Source: Bradyrhizobium sp. AZCC 1610 (GTDB taxonomy: Bacteria > Pseudomonadota > Alphaproteobacteria > Rhizobiales > Xanthobacteraceae). From it: a stretch of 64,000 nt of DNA. Positions 43,863-53,056 of the stretch are shown piece by piece. Where the stretch lies: NCBI RefSeq assembly GCF_036924515.1, contig NZ_JAZHRR010000001.1, positions 3,877,001 to 3,941,000 of the forward strand. The letters are read 5' to 3'. The notes beneath the pieces were generated by a model. It was not told the origin of the DNA and searched no databases. It worked only from the letters and a program-made list of their open reading frames with translations. The position numbers were made by a program, and so were the translations under genes. How positions within the stretch are numbered: position 1 is the first letter of the stretch; each line of letters starts with the position of its first letter.

Positions 43863-44474
43863 ATGCGCTCGATCCCTTCCATTCTTTTCCGAGTTGTCGT
43901 CGCCGGGATGTTGCTATTCAACTCGGCCGCAGCGGTGCTTGCACAGGATCGCACGGAGACGCGTCGCGAGTGGGGCACGCTAGCCAATGGACGAACCGAG
44001 TTTGAAGTTTCGGACCCCGCTTTGGTGCCCAGCACCCTTGCCCTTGCGGCTGAACAATCAGGCTGCCGCTACCAAGATGACATCAAAGAGAGACCCGCTC
44101 GTTTCATACGCCCGGAAGGCCGCCGTCTTGCTATCCTGTTCTGCGCCTCCATCGTTGGCTCACATCAGGTGTTCGACGTTTCGAATGTGCTGAGGCCAAC
44201 GCCGGTGGAATTCCCGATTATCGCGCACCCGGACGGCTTTGGTACAACAGCTAGGCCGGGTGTGATCACATGGGAAAAGGAAGCCAAAGTCTTTCAGGCT
44301 CAAAGGGGCTCGGACACTTCGCCTGCGGGGCTCCGCCACATCTATCGACTAGATCGCGGGACCGGAAGCTTCGTGGTCGTTCGCGTTGAATTCACGCCGC
44401 ACAGCGGCGTCAAGGACGGATGGACGACGATTTGGGACGCGCCCATCTGGTCTTTCCCCGGGATGCCGAACTAA
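43863..44474 (+). CDS. secreted hypothetical protein
   Basis: 203 residues. Signal peptide about 1-28 (VVVAGMLLFNSAAAVLAQ). The mature part has two cysteines (QSGCRYQDDIKERP, LAILFCASIVGSHQVFDVSN), a beta-rich middle and an ending RHIYRLDRGTGSFVVVRVEF, TPHSGVKDGWTTIWDAPIWS. No known motif; it could be a periplasmic binding or lectin-like fold. AGAG lies upstream of ATG. Isolated gene, followed by 239 bases without a gene. Confidence 0.65.
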   Translation: MRSIPSILFRVVVAGMLLFNSAAAVLAQDRTETRREWGTLANGRTEFEVSDPALVPSTLALAAEQSGCRYQDDIKERPARFIRPEGRRLAILFCASIVGSHQVFDVSNVLRPTPVEFPIIAHPDGFGTTARPGVITWEKEAKVFQAQRGSDTSPAGLRHIYRLDRGTGSFVVVRVEFTPHSGVKDGWTTIWDAPIWSFPGMPN

Positions 44475-44713
44475 GCGGCAAGTCCACAAAAAATCGGGCG
44501 GGGCCTGCTGTTGGCACCCTTGAGACTTGCCGGCACACGGTAACGATGTCTGTTTATAGGGGTAGAGCGGAAGTAGTCGGTGTACGGTCAAACCGACGCG
44601 GATGACCAAAGCCGACGTGGGTCGCTGAACAACGACGCGCCGCGGAGACTCGGCGGTTGTTGTCAGCAGCATCCTATGACACCATCTGAGTACCGAGTTG
44701 TTATGACTTCTAG

Positions 44714-45748
44714 ATGCCTATGCCCCGCCGGAAATATGCTTGGGAAAAGCTATCGGATGAGCAGTTGCTCCAGCAACGCCTCAGTAGTCTGAGGGTTGCG
44801 GTCGAAGGCACTTGGCTCGAGGATTGTATCAGCACTCTTTATGAAGAGCTCGAAGAGCGGGGCATCCGGCTGCGGCCACATACATGGATATCGAGCGAAT
44901 GGTTTAGTCCGGCAGATGTGCCCGGCATTGCCATCCCATTCTATCTCACCCATCCCCGCCTGATAAAGATCGAGAAGAAAATGATGCTCGACGTCGAGGG
45001 CGGCACCTGGTCCGAATGCATGGCCATCCTCCGCCATGAGGCAGGCCATGCCATCCAGCACGGCTATCAGCTGCAGCGCCGCCGGCGTTGGCAGCAGCTG
45101 TTCGGCCGGTCCTCAAAACACTACCCGCGCTACTACCGGCCGAATCCAGCCAGCCGGCAATATGTCCAGCATCTTCGGCTCTGGTACGCGCAGAGCCATC
45201 CGGACGAGGATTTCGCTGAAACCTTCGCGGTGTGGCTGCGGCCGCGTTCGAACTGGCGGACGCGCTATGCCGGCTGGCCAGCGCTGAAGAAGCTCGAATA
45301 TGTCGACGAACTGATGGAGGAAATCGCCGGGAAGCGGCCGCTAGTCACGACGCGGGAGCGTGTCGATCCGCTGCATGAACTCAGCCAGACACTCGGCGAC
45401 CACTATAAAAAGAAGCAGGCGTTCTACGCCTTCAGGCCACCGAAGACTTACGACCGCGACCTCTCCCGGCTCTTTTCCGCCGATCCACGGCATCGCCGGG
45501 GGCAGCCGGCTTCTACATTCATCAGGCGGCACCGCGCCCACTTCAGGCAGCTGGTCGCGCGGTGGACGGGCGAGAACCAACTTACGCTTGATGCTGTACT
45601 TGACGACATGATCTCCCGCTGCCGAGAACTCAATCTGCGCGCTGTCGGCTCCGATCGGAAGCTTGTTACTGACTTCACCGTCCTGTTGACCGCCAAGACC
45701 ATGCACGCGCTGTTCGGTCCCTCGCGGCGAAAATGGATCGCGCTATGA
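44714..45748 (+). CDS. putative zinc metallopeptidase
   Basis: 344 residues. The HEAGH motif (His108, Glu109, His112, in LRHEAGHAIQHG) plus a downstream Glu169 in DEDFAETFAVW fit a gluzincin-type zinc site. No signal peptide, so probably cytoplasmic. The gene overlaps the next by ATGA, so it forms a two-gene unit with the ATP-grasp ligase; I recognise this pair as recurring in rhizobia, perhaps for modification and processing of a peptide, but know no established pathway. No strong ribosome binding site before ATG 44714. Confidence 0.85.
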   Translation: MPMPRRKYAWEKLSDEQLLQQRLSSLRVAVEGTWLEDCISTLYEELEERGIRLRPHTWISSEWFSPADVPGIAIPFYLTHPRLIKIEKKMMLDVEGGTWSECMAILRHEAGHAIQHGYQLQRRRRWQQLFGRSSKHYPRYYRPNPASRQYVQHLRLWYAQSHPDEDFAETFAVWLRPRSNWRTRYAGWPALKKLEYVDELMEEIAGKRPLVTTRERVDPLHELSQTLGDHYKKKQAFYAFRPPKTYDRDLSRLFSADPRHRRGQPASTFIRRHRAHFRQLVARWTGENQLTLDAVLDDMISRCRELNLRAVGSDRKLVTDFTVLLTAKTMHALFGPSRRKWIAL

Positions 45749-46771
45749 GACGCCTGCGCGTTCTGGTGCTCATGCATCCGGACTTCGTGCCCCCGGACTC
45801 CACCGATGGATACACTGCGCGGCAAATCAACGAATGGAAAACAGAATACGACGTCGTGAGCACCTTGCGTGCGGCCGGCCATGATGTTCGCCCGCTCGGT
45901 GCGCAGGAGGAAATCAAGCCGGTGCGCGAGGAGATCGAAAGTTTCAAGCCGCATGTGGTATTCACGTTGCTGGAGCAGTTTCACAACGAGCCCACGTATG
46001 ACCAGCACGTCGCAAGCTATCTCGAACTGATGCAGATCCCGTATACCGGGTGTAACCCGCGCGGTCTGATCTTGGCGCGCGGCAAGGATCTGTCCAAGAC
46101 ATTGGTGCACCATCGCCGGATCGCGGTGCCGGCCTTCGCCGTATTCCCGATGCGCCGAAAGGTCAAACGTCCAGCGCGTCTTGCGCTGCCGTTGATCGTC
46201 AAGAGCCTGAACGAGGATGGATCCCGGGGTATCTCGCAGGCATCCGTCGTCGATACGGACGAGAAGCTCGCAGAGCGCGTCGCCTTCGTCCACGAGCGGA
46301 TCGGAACCGCCGCAATCGCCGAGCAATATATCGAGGGACGTGAGCTTTATGTCGGGGTGCTCGGCAACAATCGGTTGCGAGTGTTGCCGGTTTGGGAATT
46401 GAAATTCGGCACCATGGGCGGCCAGGCCATAGCCACCGAGAAGGTCAAACACGATCCCGGTTACCAGGAGCGCGTGGGAATTGTAGATGGGCCGGCCAAG
46501 AACCTTGGCGCCGGAGGCACACGCTCGCATTCAGCGAACAGCGAAACGCATCTACCGAACACTGGGGCTCGATGGATACGCGCGCATCGACTTTCGCCTC
46601 TCTGCCGACGGCACCCTGTATTTCATTGAAGCGAACCCCAATCCCGAAATCGCGAAGAGCCAAGAGTTCGCTACAGCGGCCCGGCATGACGGACTTGATT
46701 ACCCGGGCCTCTTGCATCGCATTCTGGCGCTCGGAATAAGCCGGACATACGCCGGCGCATCCGTAGGCTGA
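45745..46771 (+). pseudogene. ATP-grasp ligase (D-Ala-D-Ala ligase-like), frameshifted
   Basis: The first frame (45745 to about 46500) reads MRRLRVLVLMHPDFVPPDST, a preATP-grasp fold, then SYLELMQIPYTGCNPRGLIL and the ATP-grasp loop LPLIVKSLNEDGSRGISQAS. After about residue 252 it becomes nonsense, while the +1 frame continues with LAPEAHARIQRTAKRIYRTL, GLDGYARIDFRL and the Mg-binding FIEANPNPEIAK. One extra base (or two lost) near 46500-46512 explains this. Without repair the product lacks the metal-binding Glu/Asn of the second half. The start overlaps the preceding stop as ATGA. Could be a sequencing error. Confidence 0.8.
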
Positions 46772-46884
46772 GACGGGTATGCGGAAAAGAGATTCCCATG
46801 CGAAACGGTAGGCACGGCGCAAGCGCGCCTCGGCCCACCCTACGCGTTAACCTAACCTAACCTACTCTAAGCACCACACCCACC

Positions 46885-47012
46885 GACCTCATCCTGAGGA
46901 GACCGCGAAGCGGTCGTCTCGAAGGATGGCAGCGGGCGAGATCGGGGGCCTCGTGATTCTCCCGGCGATGCGAAGCATCGTCCGGAGCCGGCGCTTCGCG
47001 CCTCCTCACCAC
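46885..47012. repeat. REP-like palindromic element
   Basis: CCTCATCCTGAGGAG, GCGAAGCGGTCGTCTCGAAGG and GGCGCTTCGCGCCTCCTCAC arms, a type common between genes in Bradyrhizobium. A second short palindrome with GCCCACCCTACGC precedes it near 46800-46850. Confidence 0.75.
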
Positions 47013-47021
47013 GAGGGTCGC

Positions 47022-50000
47022 CTACTCCGCCGCGAGTTGCCGCGGCGCGGGCGGCGGGTTGACGAGGTCGGCGGCGAGTTGCGTGTAGCGCGCCTTGGCG
47101 TCCTGCACTGCCTTCTCCTTCACCAGGCCGTAGCCGCGGATGCGGTCGGGCAGCGAGAGAATTTCGACCGCGGTGTCGTGGGTGACCGGGGACAGCAGGC
47201 CGAGCACGGTGGCGACGTCCTTTTCATAGCCTGCGATCAGGTCGCGTTCGAGCTTGCGATCCGCACTGTAGCCGAAGATGTCGAACGGCGTGCCGCGCAG
47301 GAAGCGCAACTTCGCCAGTGTCCGGAACACCTGTAACATCCAGGCGCCGAACGCGCGCTTCTTCGGGCGGCCGAGCGCATCGAGGCCGCCGCCGAGAATA
47401 GGCGGCGCCAGGTTGAAGTTGAACTTGAAGTCGCCTTCGAACTGGTCGCGGAGCTGCTTTTCGAAGCGGCCGTCGGTGAACAGCCGTGCGACTTCGTACT
47501 CGTCCTTGTAGGCGAGCAGTTTTGCGTAGTTGATCGCGACCGCCCGCGGTAACGCGTCGCCATAGCCGCCATCGGTGGCCGCATCGCGCACGCGCTTCAC
47601 GAGACCCCGATAGCGCTCGGCGAGCGCGGCATTCTGATATTCGGCGAGGTGCGCGCTGCGGTGGGCGATGATCTCATCCAGCGACATCGCATCCAGCGTC
47701 TTGAGCGCGACCGTCTCGTCCTGGCCCTTCATCATGGCGTCAAGCCGCGCCGGATCGGCAGCGGCGAGACGGCCGAGCTGGAAGGCCTGCGTGTTCATCT
47801 TGATCGAGACGCCGTTGACCTCGATCGCCTGCAGTATAGCCTTCGCCGACAGCGGCAGCAGGCCCTTCTGATAGGCGTAGCCCAGCATCATGATGTTGGT
47901 GGCGATGGAATCGCCGAGCAGCGCTTCGGCGGGCTTGGTAAAATCGTAGAACGACGAATCCTTGCGCAGCTCGGTTTCCAGCACGTGGTTGACCTTGCGG
48001 CTCTGGAAATTGAAGTCGCGGTTGAGGATGAAGTCGGCGGTCGGAATGACGTGGGTGTTGATGACGCCGACGGTGCGGCTGGCCTCGCAAAGCGTGATGG
48101 TGTCCTTGGCGGCGGCAACCACCTCGTCTGCCGCCATCACGAGATCGGCGGTGCCGGTGACGATGCGCGAACAGGTGACGTCAGCGGTATGCTCGGAAAG
48201 CCGGACATGGCTGAGCACCGCACCACCTTTTTGCGCAAGGCCGGACATGTCGAGGATCATACTGGCCTTGCCCTCGATATGCGCGGCCATGCCGAGCAGC
48301 GCACCGATGGTGAGCACGCCGGTGCCGCCGACGCCGCCGACCGCGATGTTGTAGGGCCGCTCCAGCGAGGGGAACGAGGCCGGCTCGGGAAGATCGCCGA
48401 TGTCACCAAGACCTGTACCATCAAGACTTGCCGGCGCGCGGCGGCGCGGCTTGCCGCCGTCGATGGTGACGAAGGACGGGCAAAAACCCTTGAGGCAGGA
48501 ATAGTCCTTGTTGCAGGTCGACTGATTGATGGTGCGCTTGCGGCCCATCTCGGTTTCCAGCGGCTCCACCGAAATGCAGTTCGACTGCACCGAGCAATCG
48601 CCGCAGCCTTCGCAAACGGCTGGATTGATCATGACGCGGCGCGCCGGGTCTTCCATCAGGCCACGCTTGCGGCGGCGGCGCTTTTCGGCGGCGCAGGTCT
48701 GCACGAAGACAATCGCCGAGGTGCCTTTCAGCGTACGGCACGTCCTCTGGACAGCGTCGAGTTCGTCGCGATGCGCGGTCTTCACATCAGGCGCGATCTC
48801 GGACGCCGGATAGGCGTCGGGGTTTTCCGAGACGAGATAGATATTGCGGATGCCTTCCGAATGAAGCTGGAAGGTGATCTGCTGCGGCGACAATTCGCCA
48901 TCGACATGCTGGCCGCCGGTCATCGCGGTCGCATCGTTATAGAGGAGCTTATAGGTGATGTTGGCGCCGGAGGCGATCGCCTGGCGGATCGCGAGACTGC
49001 CGGAATGGAAATAGGTGCCGTCGCCGAGATTGGCGAACACATGCTCTTCCTTGGTGAAGGGTGCAACGCCGACCCACGGCACGCCCTCGCCTCCCATATG
49101 GGTGTAGGTCTCGGTCGAGCGGTCCATCCACAGCGCCATGAAGTGACAGCCGATGCCGGCAAAGGCGCGGCTGCCTTCCGGCACCTTGGTCGAGGTATTG
49201 TGCGGGCAGCCCGAGCAAAAATACGGCGTGCGGGTGACGGGTGCGACCGCCTGCATCTGGGTCGCCTGACGGCCGTTGAACCAGTCGGCCTTGGCGCGGA
49301 GCATCGCGGCGATTTCGGGGTTGAGATTAAGTCGAAGCAATCGCTCGGTCAGCGAGCTTGCCAGCGAGGCGACGGAAAGCTCGGCGGCGAAGGTCAGGAA
49401 GCGCTTGTCGTGATCGTCCATCTTGCCGACGATGCGCGGACGCACGTCGTCGCGCCAGTTGAACAGCTCCTGCTTCACTTGATTTTCGACGATCTCGCGG
49501 CGTTCCTCGACGATGAAGATTTCTTCAAGCCCAATGGCGAAATTGCGCACGCCTTCCGGCTCCAGCGGCCAGGGCATGCCTATCTTGTAAAGCCGAAGCC
49601 CGATCTTGGCGGCAACTTCCTCCCTAATCCCCAACTCGCGCAGCGCCTGACGGATGTCCTCGTAGCTCTTGCCTGACGCCATGATGCCGTAACGGGCATT
49701 CGGCGAATCCATGGTGATGCGATTGATCTTGTTGGCGCGGGCGAACGCGATCGCCGCATAGCCCTTGTAGTCCTGCAGGCGCAGGTCTTGCGCATAGCGA
49801 TCGTCGGGCCAGCGCAAATTGAGGCCGCCGGGCGGCATCTCGAAATCGGTCGGGATCGCGAACGGGGTCATCTCGTCGGTGAGGTCGATCTCGGCGGTGG
49901 TTTCCACCGTCTCGGTGATCACCTTCATGCCGACCCAGCAGCCGGAGTAGCGCGACATCGCGATACCCAGCAGGCCCATCTCGATGATTTCATGGATGCT

Positions 50001-50528
50001 GGAGGGATAGAGGTAAGGCATCAGCGCGGAGATGAAGGCGTGGTCCGACTGATGGGGAACGGTCGAGGACTTTGCGCCGTGGTCGTCACCGGCGAGACAG
50101 AGCACGCCGCCATTTTTGGCCGAGCCCGCCGTATTGCCGTGCCGGAATACGTCGCCGCAGCGGTCGACGCCGGGGCCCTTGCCGTACCAGATGCCGACCG
50201 CGCCATCATATTTGGCGCCGGGCGACAGGTTGAGCTGCTGAGAGCCCCAGATCGCGGTCGCCGCGAGATCCTCGTTCACGCCGGGCTGGAACTTGATGTT
50301 GTATTGTTCGAGGTGTTTTCGCGCAGCGAAAAGCTGCTGGTCGTAGCCGCCGAGCGGCGAGCCGCGGTAGCCGGAAATGAAGCCTGCGGTGTTCAGCCCC
50401 GCGGCGCGGTCGCGGCGGATCTGCGCCATCGGCAGGCGGACCAGTGCCTGGATCCCGGTCAGGAAGATGTGGCCGGTGCCTTGGGTGTATTTCTGATCGA
50501 GACTGATCGGACCCTGGTTGATTCCCAT
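47022..50528 (-). CDS. indolepyruvate ferredoxin oxidoreductase, fused alpha and beta parts
   Basis: 1168 residues. Order: a pyrimidine-binding-like domain with GFISGYRGSPLGGYD, a TPP-binding part with GDGTYFHSG near residue 505, an Fe-S segment CEGCGDCSVQSNC and later CNKDYSCLKGFC, then a gamma-type domain with GGVGGTGVLTIG near 745. This is the single-chain (IorA+IorB) type known from alphaproteobacteria, oxidatively decarboxylating aryl pyruvates to aryl acetyl-CoA with ferredoxin. Length agrees with the family's fused form (about 1160). AGAGGG before ATG. Isolated gene. Confidence 0.94.
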   Translation of the reverse strand: MGINQGPISLDQKYTQGTGHIFLTGIQALVRLPMAQIRRDRAAGLNTAGFISGYRGSPLGGYDQQLFAARKHLEQYNIKFQPGVNEDLAATAIWGSQQLNLSPGAKYDGAVGIWYGKGPGVDRCGDVFRHGNTAGSAKNGGVLCLAGDDHGAKSSTVPHQSDHAFISALMPYLYPSSIHEIIEMGLLGIAMSRYSGCWVGMKVITETVETTAEIDLTDEMTPFAIPTDFEMPPGGLNLRWPDDRYAQDLRLQDYKGYAAIAFARANKINRITMDSPNARYGIMASGKSYEDIRQALRELGIREEVAAKIGLRLYKIGMPWPLEPEGVRNFAIGLEEIFIVEERREIVENQVKQELFNWRDDVRPRIVGKMDDHDKRFLTFAAELSVASLASSLTERLLRLNLNPEIAAMLRAKADWFNGRQATQMQAVAPVTRTPYFCSGCPHNTSTKVPEGSRAFAGIGCHFMALWMDRSTETYTHMGGEGVPWVGVAPFTKEEHVFANLGDGTYFHSGSLAIRQAIASGANITYKLLYNDATAMTGGQHVDGELSPQQITFQLHSEGIRNIYLVSENPDAYPASEIAPDVKTAHRDELDAVQRTCRTLKGTSAIVFVQTCAAEKRRRRKRGLMEDPARRVMINPAVCEGCGDCSVQSNCISVEPLETEMGRKRTINQSTCNKDYSCLKGFCPSFVTIDGGKPRRRAPASLDGTGLGDIGDLPEPASFPSLERPYNIAVGGVGGTGVLTIGALLGMAAHIEGKASMILDMSGLAQKGGAVLSHVRLSEHTADVTCSRIVTGTADLVMAADEVVAAAKDTITLCEASRTVGVINTHVIPTADFILNRDFNFQSRKVNHVLETELRKDSSFYDFTKPAEALLGDSIATNIMMLGYAYQKGLLPLSAKAILQAIEVNGVSIKMNTQAFQLGRLAAADPARLDAMMKGQDETVALKTLDAMSLDEIIAHRSAHLAEYQNAALAERYRGLVKRVRDAATDGGYGDALPRAVAINYAKLLAYKDEYEVARLFTDGRFEKQLRDQFEGDFKFNFNLAPPILGGGLDALGRPKKRAFGAWMLQVFRTLAKLRFLRGTPFDIFGYSADRKLERDLIAGYEKDVATVLGLLSPVTHDTAVEILSLPDRIRGYGLVKEKAVQDAKARYTQLAADLVNPPPAPRQLAAE

Positions 50529-51011
50529 TACAGCCCTCTTTGCCGTCGGCGTGAGCCTTGATCGACGATGCTTTTTATGTAGGCACCTGAACTTGTTAGA
50601 ACCAGTCTATGTCGGATTTTCCAGCCGACGCACCACAAATCTCGGCCATAGAGCCGCGCATCCAAAGATCGCAATTTCGTGCCGGGAGTAACGGGGCCGC
50701 GTTTCGGTTTGTGTCGTCCGGGAGCCTCGCCGCGAAACGGCATGACATCCCTGCTCTGTCCGCTTTCGCGCTATATCGCCCCGGGAGGTCAGATGGTGCA
50801 GGGACCACACCGGACGATGCGGACGATTCTCGCCGCTCGCCGTCGCCGATGGCCATGCCCAGTCCAAGCCTGAGCTGAGAACCGAGCCGACCGGAACCGG
50901 GGGGAATCACCGGTTCCAACATTGCGGGGTTGCAGCATTGGCGCGGAACATCCGGTCGCGCCAACCATTGTCTTGCCACCTACTCTGGGATGCTAACGGA
51001 GGAACCCATTT
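50529..51011. other. intergenic region, about 480 bp
   Basis: Divergent gap between the oxidoreductase and the 143-residue protein. Overlapping frames on both strands lack start signals. Nothing else supported. Confidence 0.5.
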
Positions 51012-51443
51012 ATGGCATACCAACCCAATCCGAACGATCCCTACCGGCCTGGCCTGAGCGATGAAGAAATCCGCCACCAGGCCCGCCTCAACAGTCTGGA
51101 CAATGAGTTGCAAGCCGATCCCAGCCTCGGCGAGGGTTCTCCCAGCGGCGCCAAGGTCGCCATGTTCGCCGTCGCCATCGCGGTGGTGCTGGGCGCGCTG
51201 TTCTATGGCCTCAACAACACGACCGTAAACCAGGCAGGCACCTCGCCGGACAACCAGACGGCACAGACGCAGCCGGCCAACCCTTCCGCGCCTCCGGGCA
51301 TGCGTGACGTGACGCCCCGCAGCCAGCCCGGCACCACCACGGGTGCCGCGACCAACCGCCCGGCGGCTCCGGCTGATTCGAGCACGGACATGAACAAGGC
51401 GACCACACCGCCAGCCGACAACGCGCCGGCCAGCAAGCAGTAA
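51012..51443 (+). CDS. single-pass membrane hypothetical protein
   Basis: 143 residues. Soluble acidic N-terminus (residues 1-45: YQPNPNDPYRPGLSDEEIRHQ), one membrane helix (KVAMFAVAIAVVLGALFYGL, about 48-68), then a disordered Thr/Pro/Ala/Gln tail with NQTAQTQPANPSAPPG. Topology probably N-in, tail in periplasm. Function unknown. GGAGG nine bases before ATG and a terminator immediately after support a complete monocistronic gene. Confidence 0.75.
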   Translation: MAYQPNPNDPYRPGLSDEEIRHQARLNSLDNELQADPSLGEGSPSGAKVAMFAVAIAVVLGALFYGLNNTTVNQAGTSPDNQTAQTQPANPSAPPGMRDVTPRSQPGTTTGAATNRPAAPADSSTDMNKATTPPADNAPASKQ

Positions 51444-51465
51444 CGGTCATCATCCGAAACGACGC

Positions 51466-51497
51466 GCAGCGGGCCAACCGGCCCGCTGCTTTTTTTA
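51466..51497 (+). terminator. intrinsic terminator
   Basis: Perfect 10-bp stem (GCAGCGGGCC with GGCCCGCTGC), 4-base loop AACC and a T-run of eight. It terminates the gene at 51012-51443. Confidence 0.95.
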
Positions 51498-51580
51498 TGC
51501 TCTAGGCGTGGACTCATTAGTACGCAGCAAAATTCGCATCGAGGCTCCGGCTTCTGCCGCCTTTCGAGAAATATCGCGCT

Positions 51581-53056
51581 CTAGCGTGGGGCCTCCGGCT
51601 TCTTGCCGCGTCCGAGCGCGAATTGACCGACCGGACCCTCTACATGGAATTCGAGCCCCGTCATTTTTGCAAACAGATCGATGTTGCTGGTGCCGATCGC
51701 ACAGCCACCAAGGCCCATATCGGTCGCCGCCAGGTAGAACGTCTGGATCATGCTGCCGACATCCTTCAGGATCAGCGAGTACGCGATTGAGCTGTATTTC
51801 CAGGAGATCCGCCCAAAACGCGCGGCGATCGTGATCAGGACCTGCGGCGGACCGGGTGCGTCCATGGCAAACTCGGCTGCCGCCGAAAGCGCCTGGAGTT
51901 GCTGTGCGGAGACCCCGATCACTACCAACGCGTGGCCGCCCGCGTCGTAGTGGTAAAATCCGCGTTCAAGCCCTTCGCAATTCGAGACCGCCAGATACAA
52001 TTCCAGTTCGTACGCGCTGCCGGCCGATGGATAGGGCCTTGTGCTGTAGGTGATCTCAGGATTGCCTTCGAAATTCGCGCCGCTATTCCATTCCGATAGG
52101 ACTCTGGCAGCGCCATCTAGAAACTGCGCCAGTTCGGCGAGCGTGACCGGATGCTCGTCATCGAAATCTCGGACTGAATGGCGTTCGCGCAACAGCTTTG
52201 CGAAGGGCGAGATTGGATTCGAGGTGAAGAATTTGCGCAGGTCGATCTTCTTGCCGGGCCAAGGCGGACGCACCGCGGGCAGCGGTGAAACGACGCTTGC
52301 ATAGGCGAAGGTGCTGCCAACCGGATTGGCCTGTCGGCCCTCGGTGCTCCGCGTGTGAAACACGAAATCGTGGAAATCCCAGAGAACGAGATTGCCGTCG
52401 CCTTCATTCACCCGAAGGCCGTCGCCGCTTTTCGCATTGAGCTTGAGCAGGAACTGGCTATCCAGCAGCAGTTCGAGCAGATCGAGGTTGAAAGAGGCCG
52501 CGTGGCGGCGAAGCCTGCTGATCTTGTGAGGCCGCGAGAGCGCAGCGAGGGTGGCGGCAATGGCGGGATCGCGAATTCGAAACAGCGCCCCGGCGCGCGG
52601 CGATTCCAGCACCATTTCGTTGCCACGCCGGCGCAGATAGGCAAAGCGCGACAGCACGATGGTGTCACTCTCGCCGAGCTTTGCGCGTTGCGGCCAGTAT
52701 TCGGGGACCTGGGGTTCGATGACCACGATGTCCTGCTCGTCACGCGGAAAGGACAGGCGATATTCGAGAAGCCCGTGCCGCGCCAGTCGATGCGCCAGGA
52801 CATCGACCTCCCTCGCGATGGCGCTCTTGCCGGCAAAGGACGCGAGCGGCAGGCCGTCGGTCAGATTTCGCGCGCGGTCCATCGCGGCCGGGCTGAGGTG
52901 TCCCAGATTGACAAGATAGCCGTCCACGGAGGCGGCGATGCTTCCGTCCGCCTCCATCTGAAAGGAGAAATGACCGTTCAATCGGGCGGCGATGACTGGC
53001 GCGATCTTCCTGGTCGGCATTTTCCGGGCAGCGCGCACGAAAGATCGGCCTTTCAC
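51581..53056 (-). CDS. SagB-type FMN dehydrogenase of the TOMM cluster
   Basis: 491 residues from GTG 53056. The N-terminal half (about 1-285) is a SagB-specific extension with winged-helix-like segments; the C-terminal nitroreductase domain has LLRERHSVRDFDDEHPVTLA near 295-312 (the FMN-binding R-x-S-x-R-x-F), a YPSAGSAYELELYLAV segment and a late GLGGCAIGTSNIDLFAKM. In TOMM pathways this enzyme oxidises azolines to thiazoles and oxazoles. Its start overlaps the stop of the cyclodehydratase gene by 4 bases (GTGA), so stoichiometric expression is expected. It ends the cluster; the next gene converges. Confidence 0.92.
   Translation of the reverse strand: MKGRSFVRAARKMPTRKIAPVIAARLNGHFSFQMEADGSIAASVDGYLVNLGHLSPAAMDRARNLTDGLPLASFAGKSAIAREVDVLAHRLARHGLLEYRLSFPRDEQDIVVIEPQVPEYWPQRAKLGESDTIVLSRFAYLRRRGNEMVLESPRAGALFRIRDPAIAATLAALSRPHKISRLRRHAASFNLDLLELLLDSQFLLKLNAKSGDGLRVNEGDGNLVLWDFHDFVFHTRSTEGRQANPVGSTFAYASVVSPLPAVRPPWPGKKIDLRKFFTSNPISPFAKLLRERHSVRDFDDEHPVTLAELAQFLDGAARVLSEWNSGANFEGNPEITYSTRPYPSAGSAYELELYLAVSNCEGLERGFYHYDAGGHALVVIGVSAQQLQALSAAAEFAMDAPGPPQVLITIAARFGRISWKYSSIAYSLILKDVGSMIQTFYLAATDMGLGGCAIGTSNIDLFAKMTGLEFHVEGPVGQFALGRGKKPEAPR

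Noticed and set aside
47649..49676. 675-codon plus-strand frame opposite the indolepyruvate oxidoreductase
   Set aside because: Antisense shadow; the minus-strand gene has Fe-S and TPP motifs and a good ribosome binding site.
50596..50979. 127-codon minus-strand frame upstream of the oxidoreductase
   Set aside because: No ribosome binding site, no motif, and overlapping frames on the other strand; treated as intergenic.
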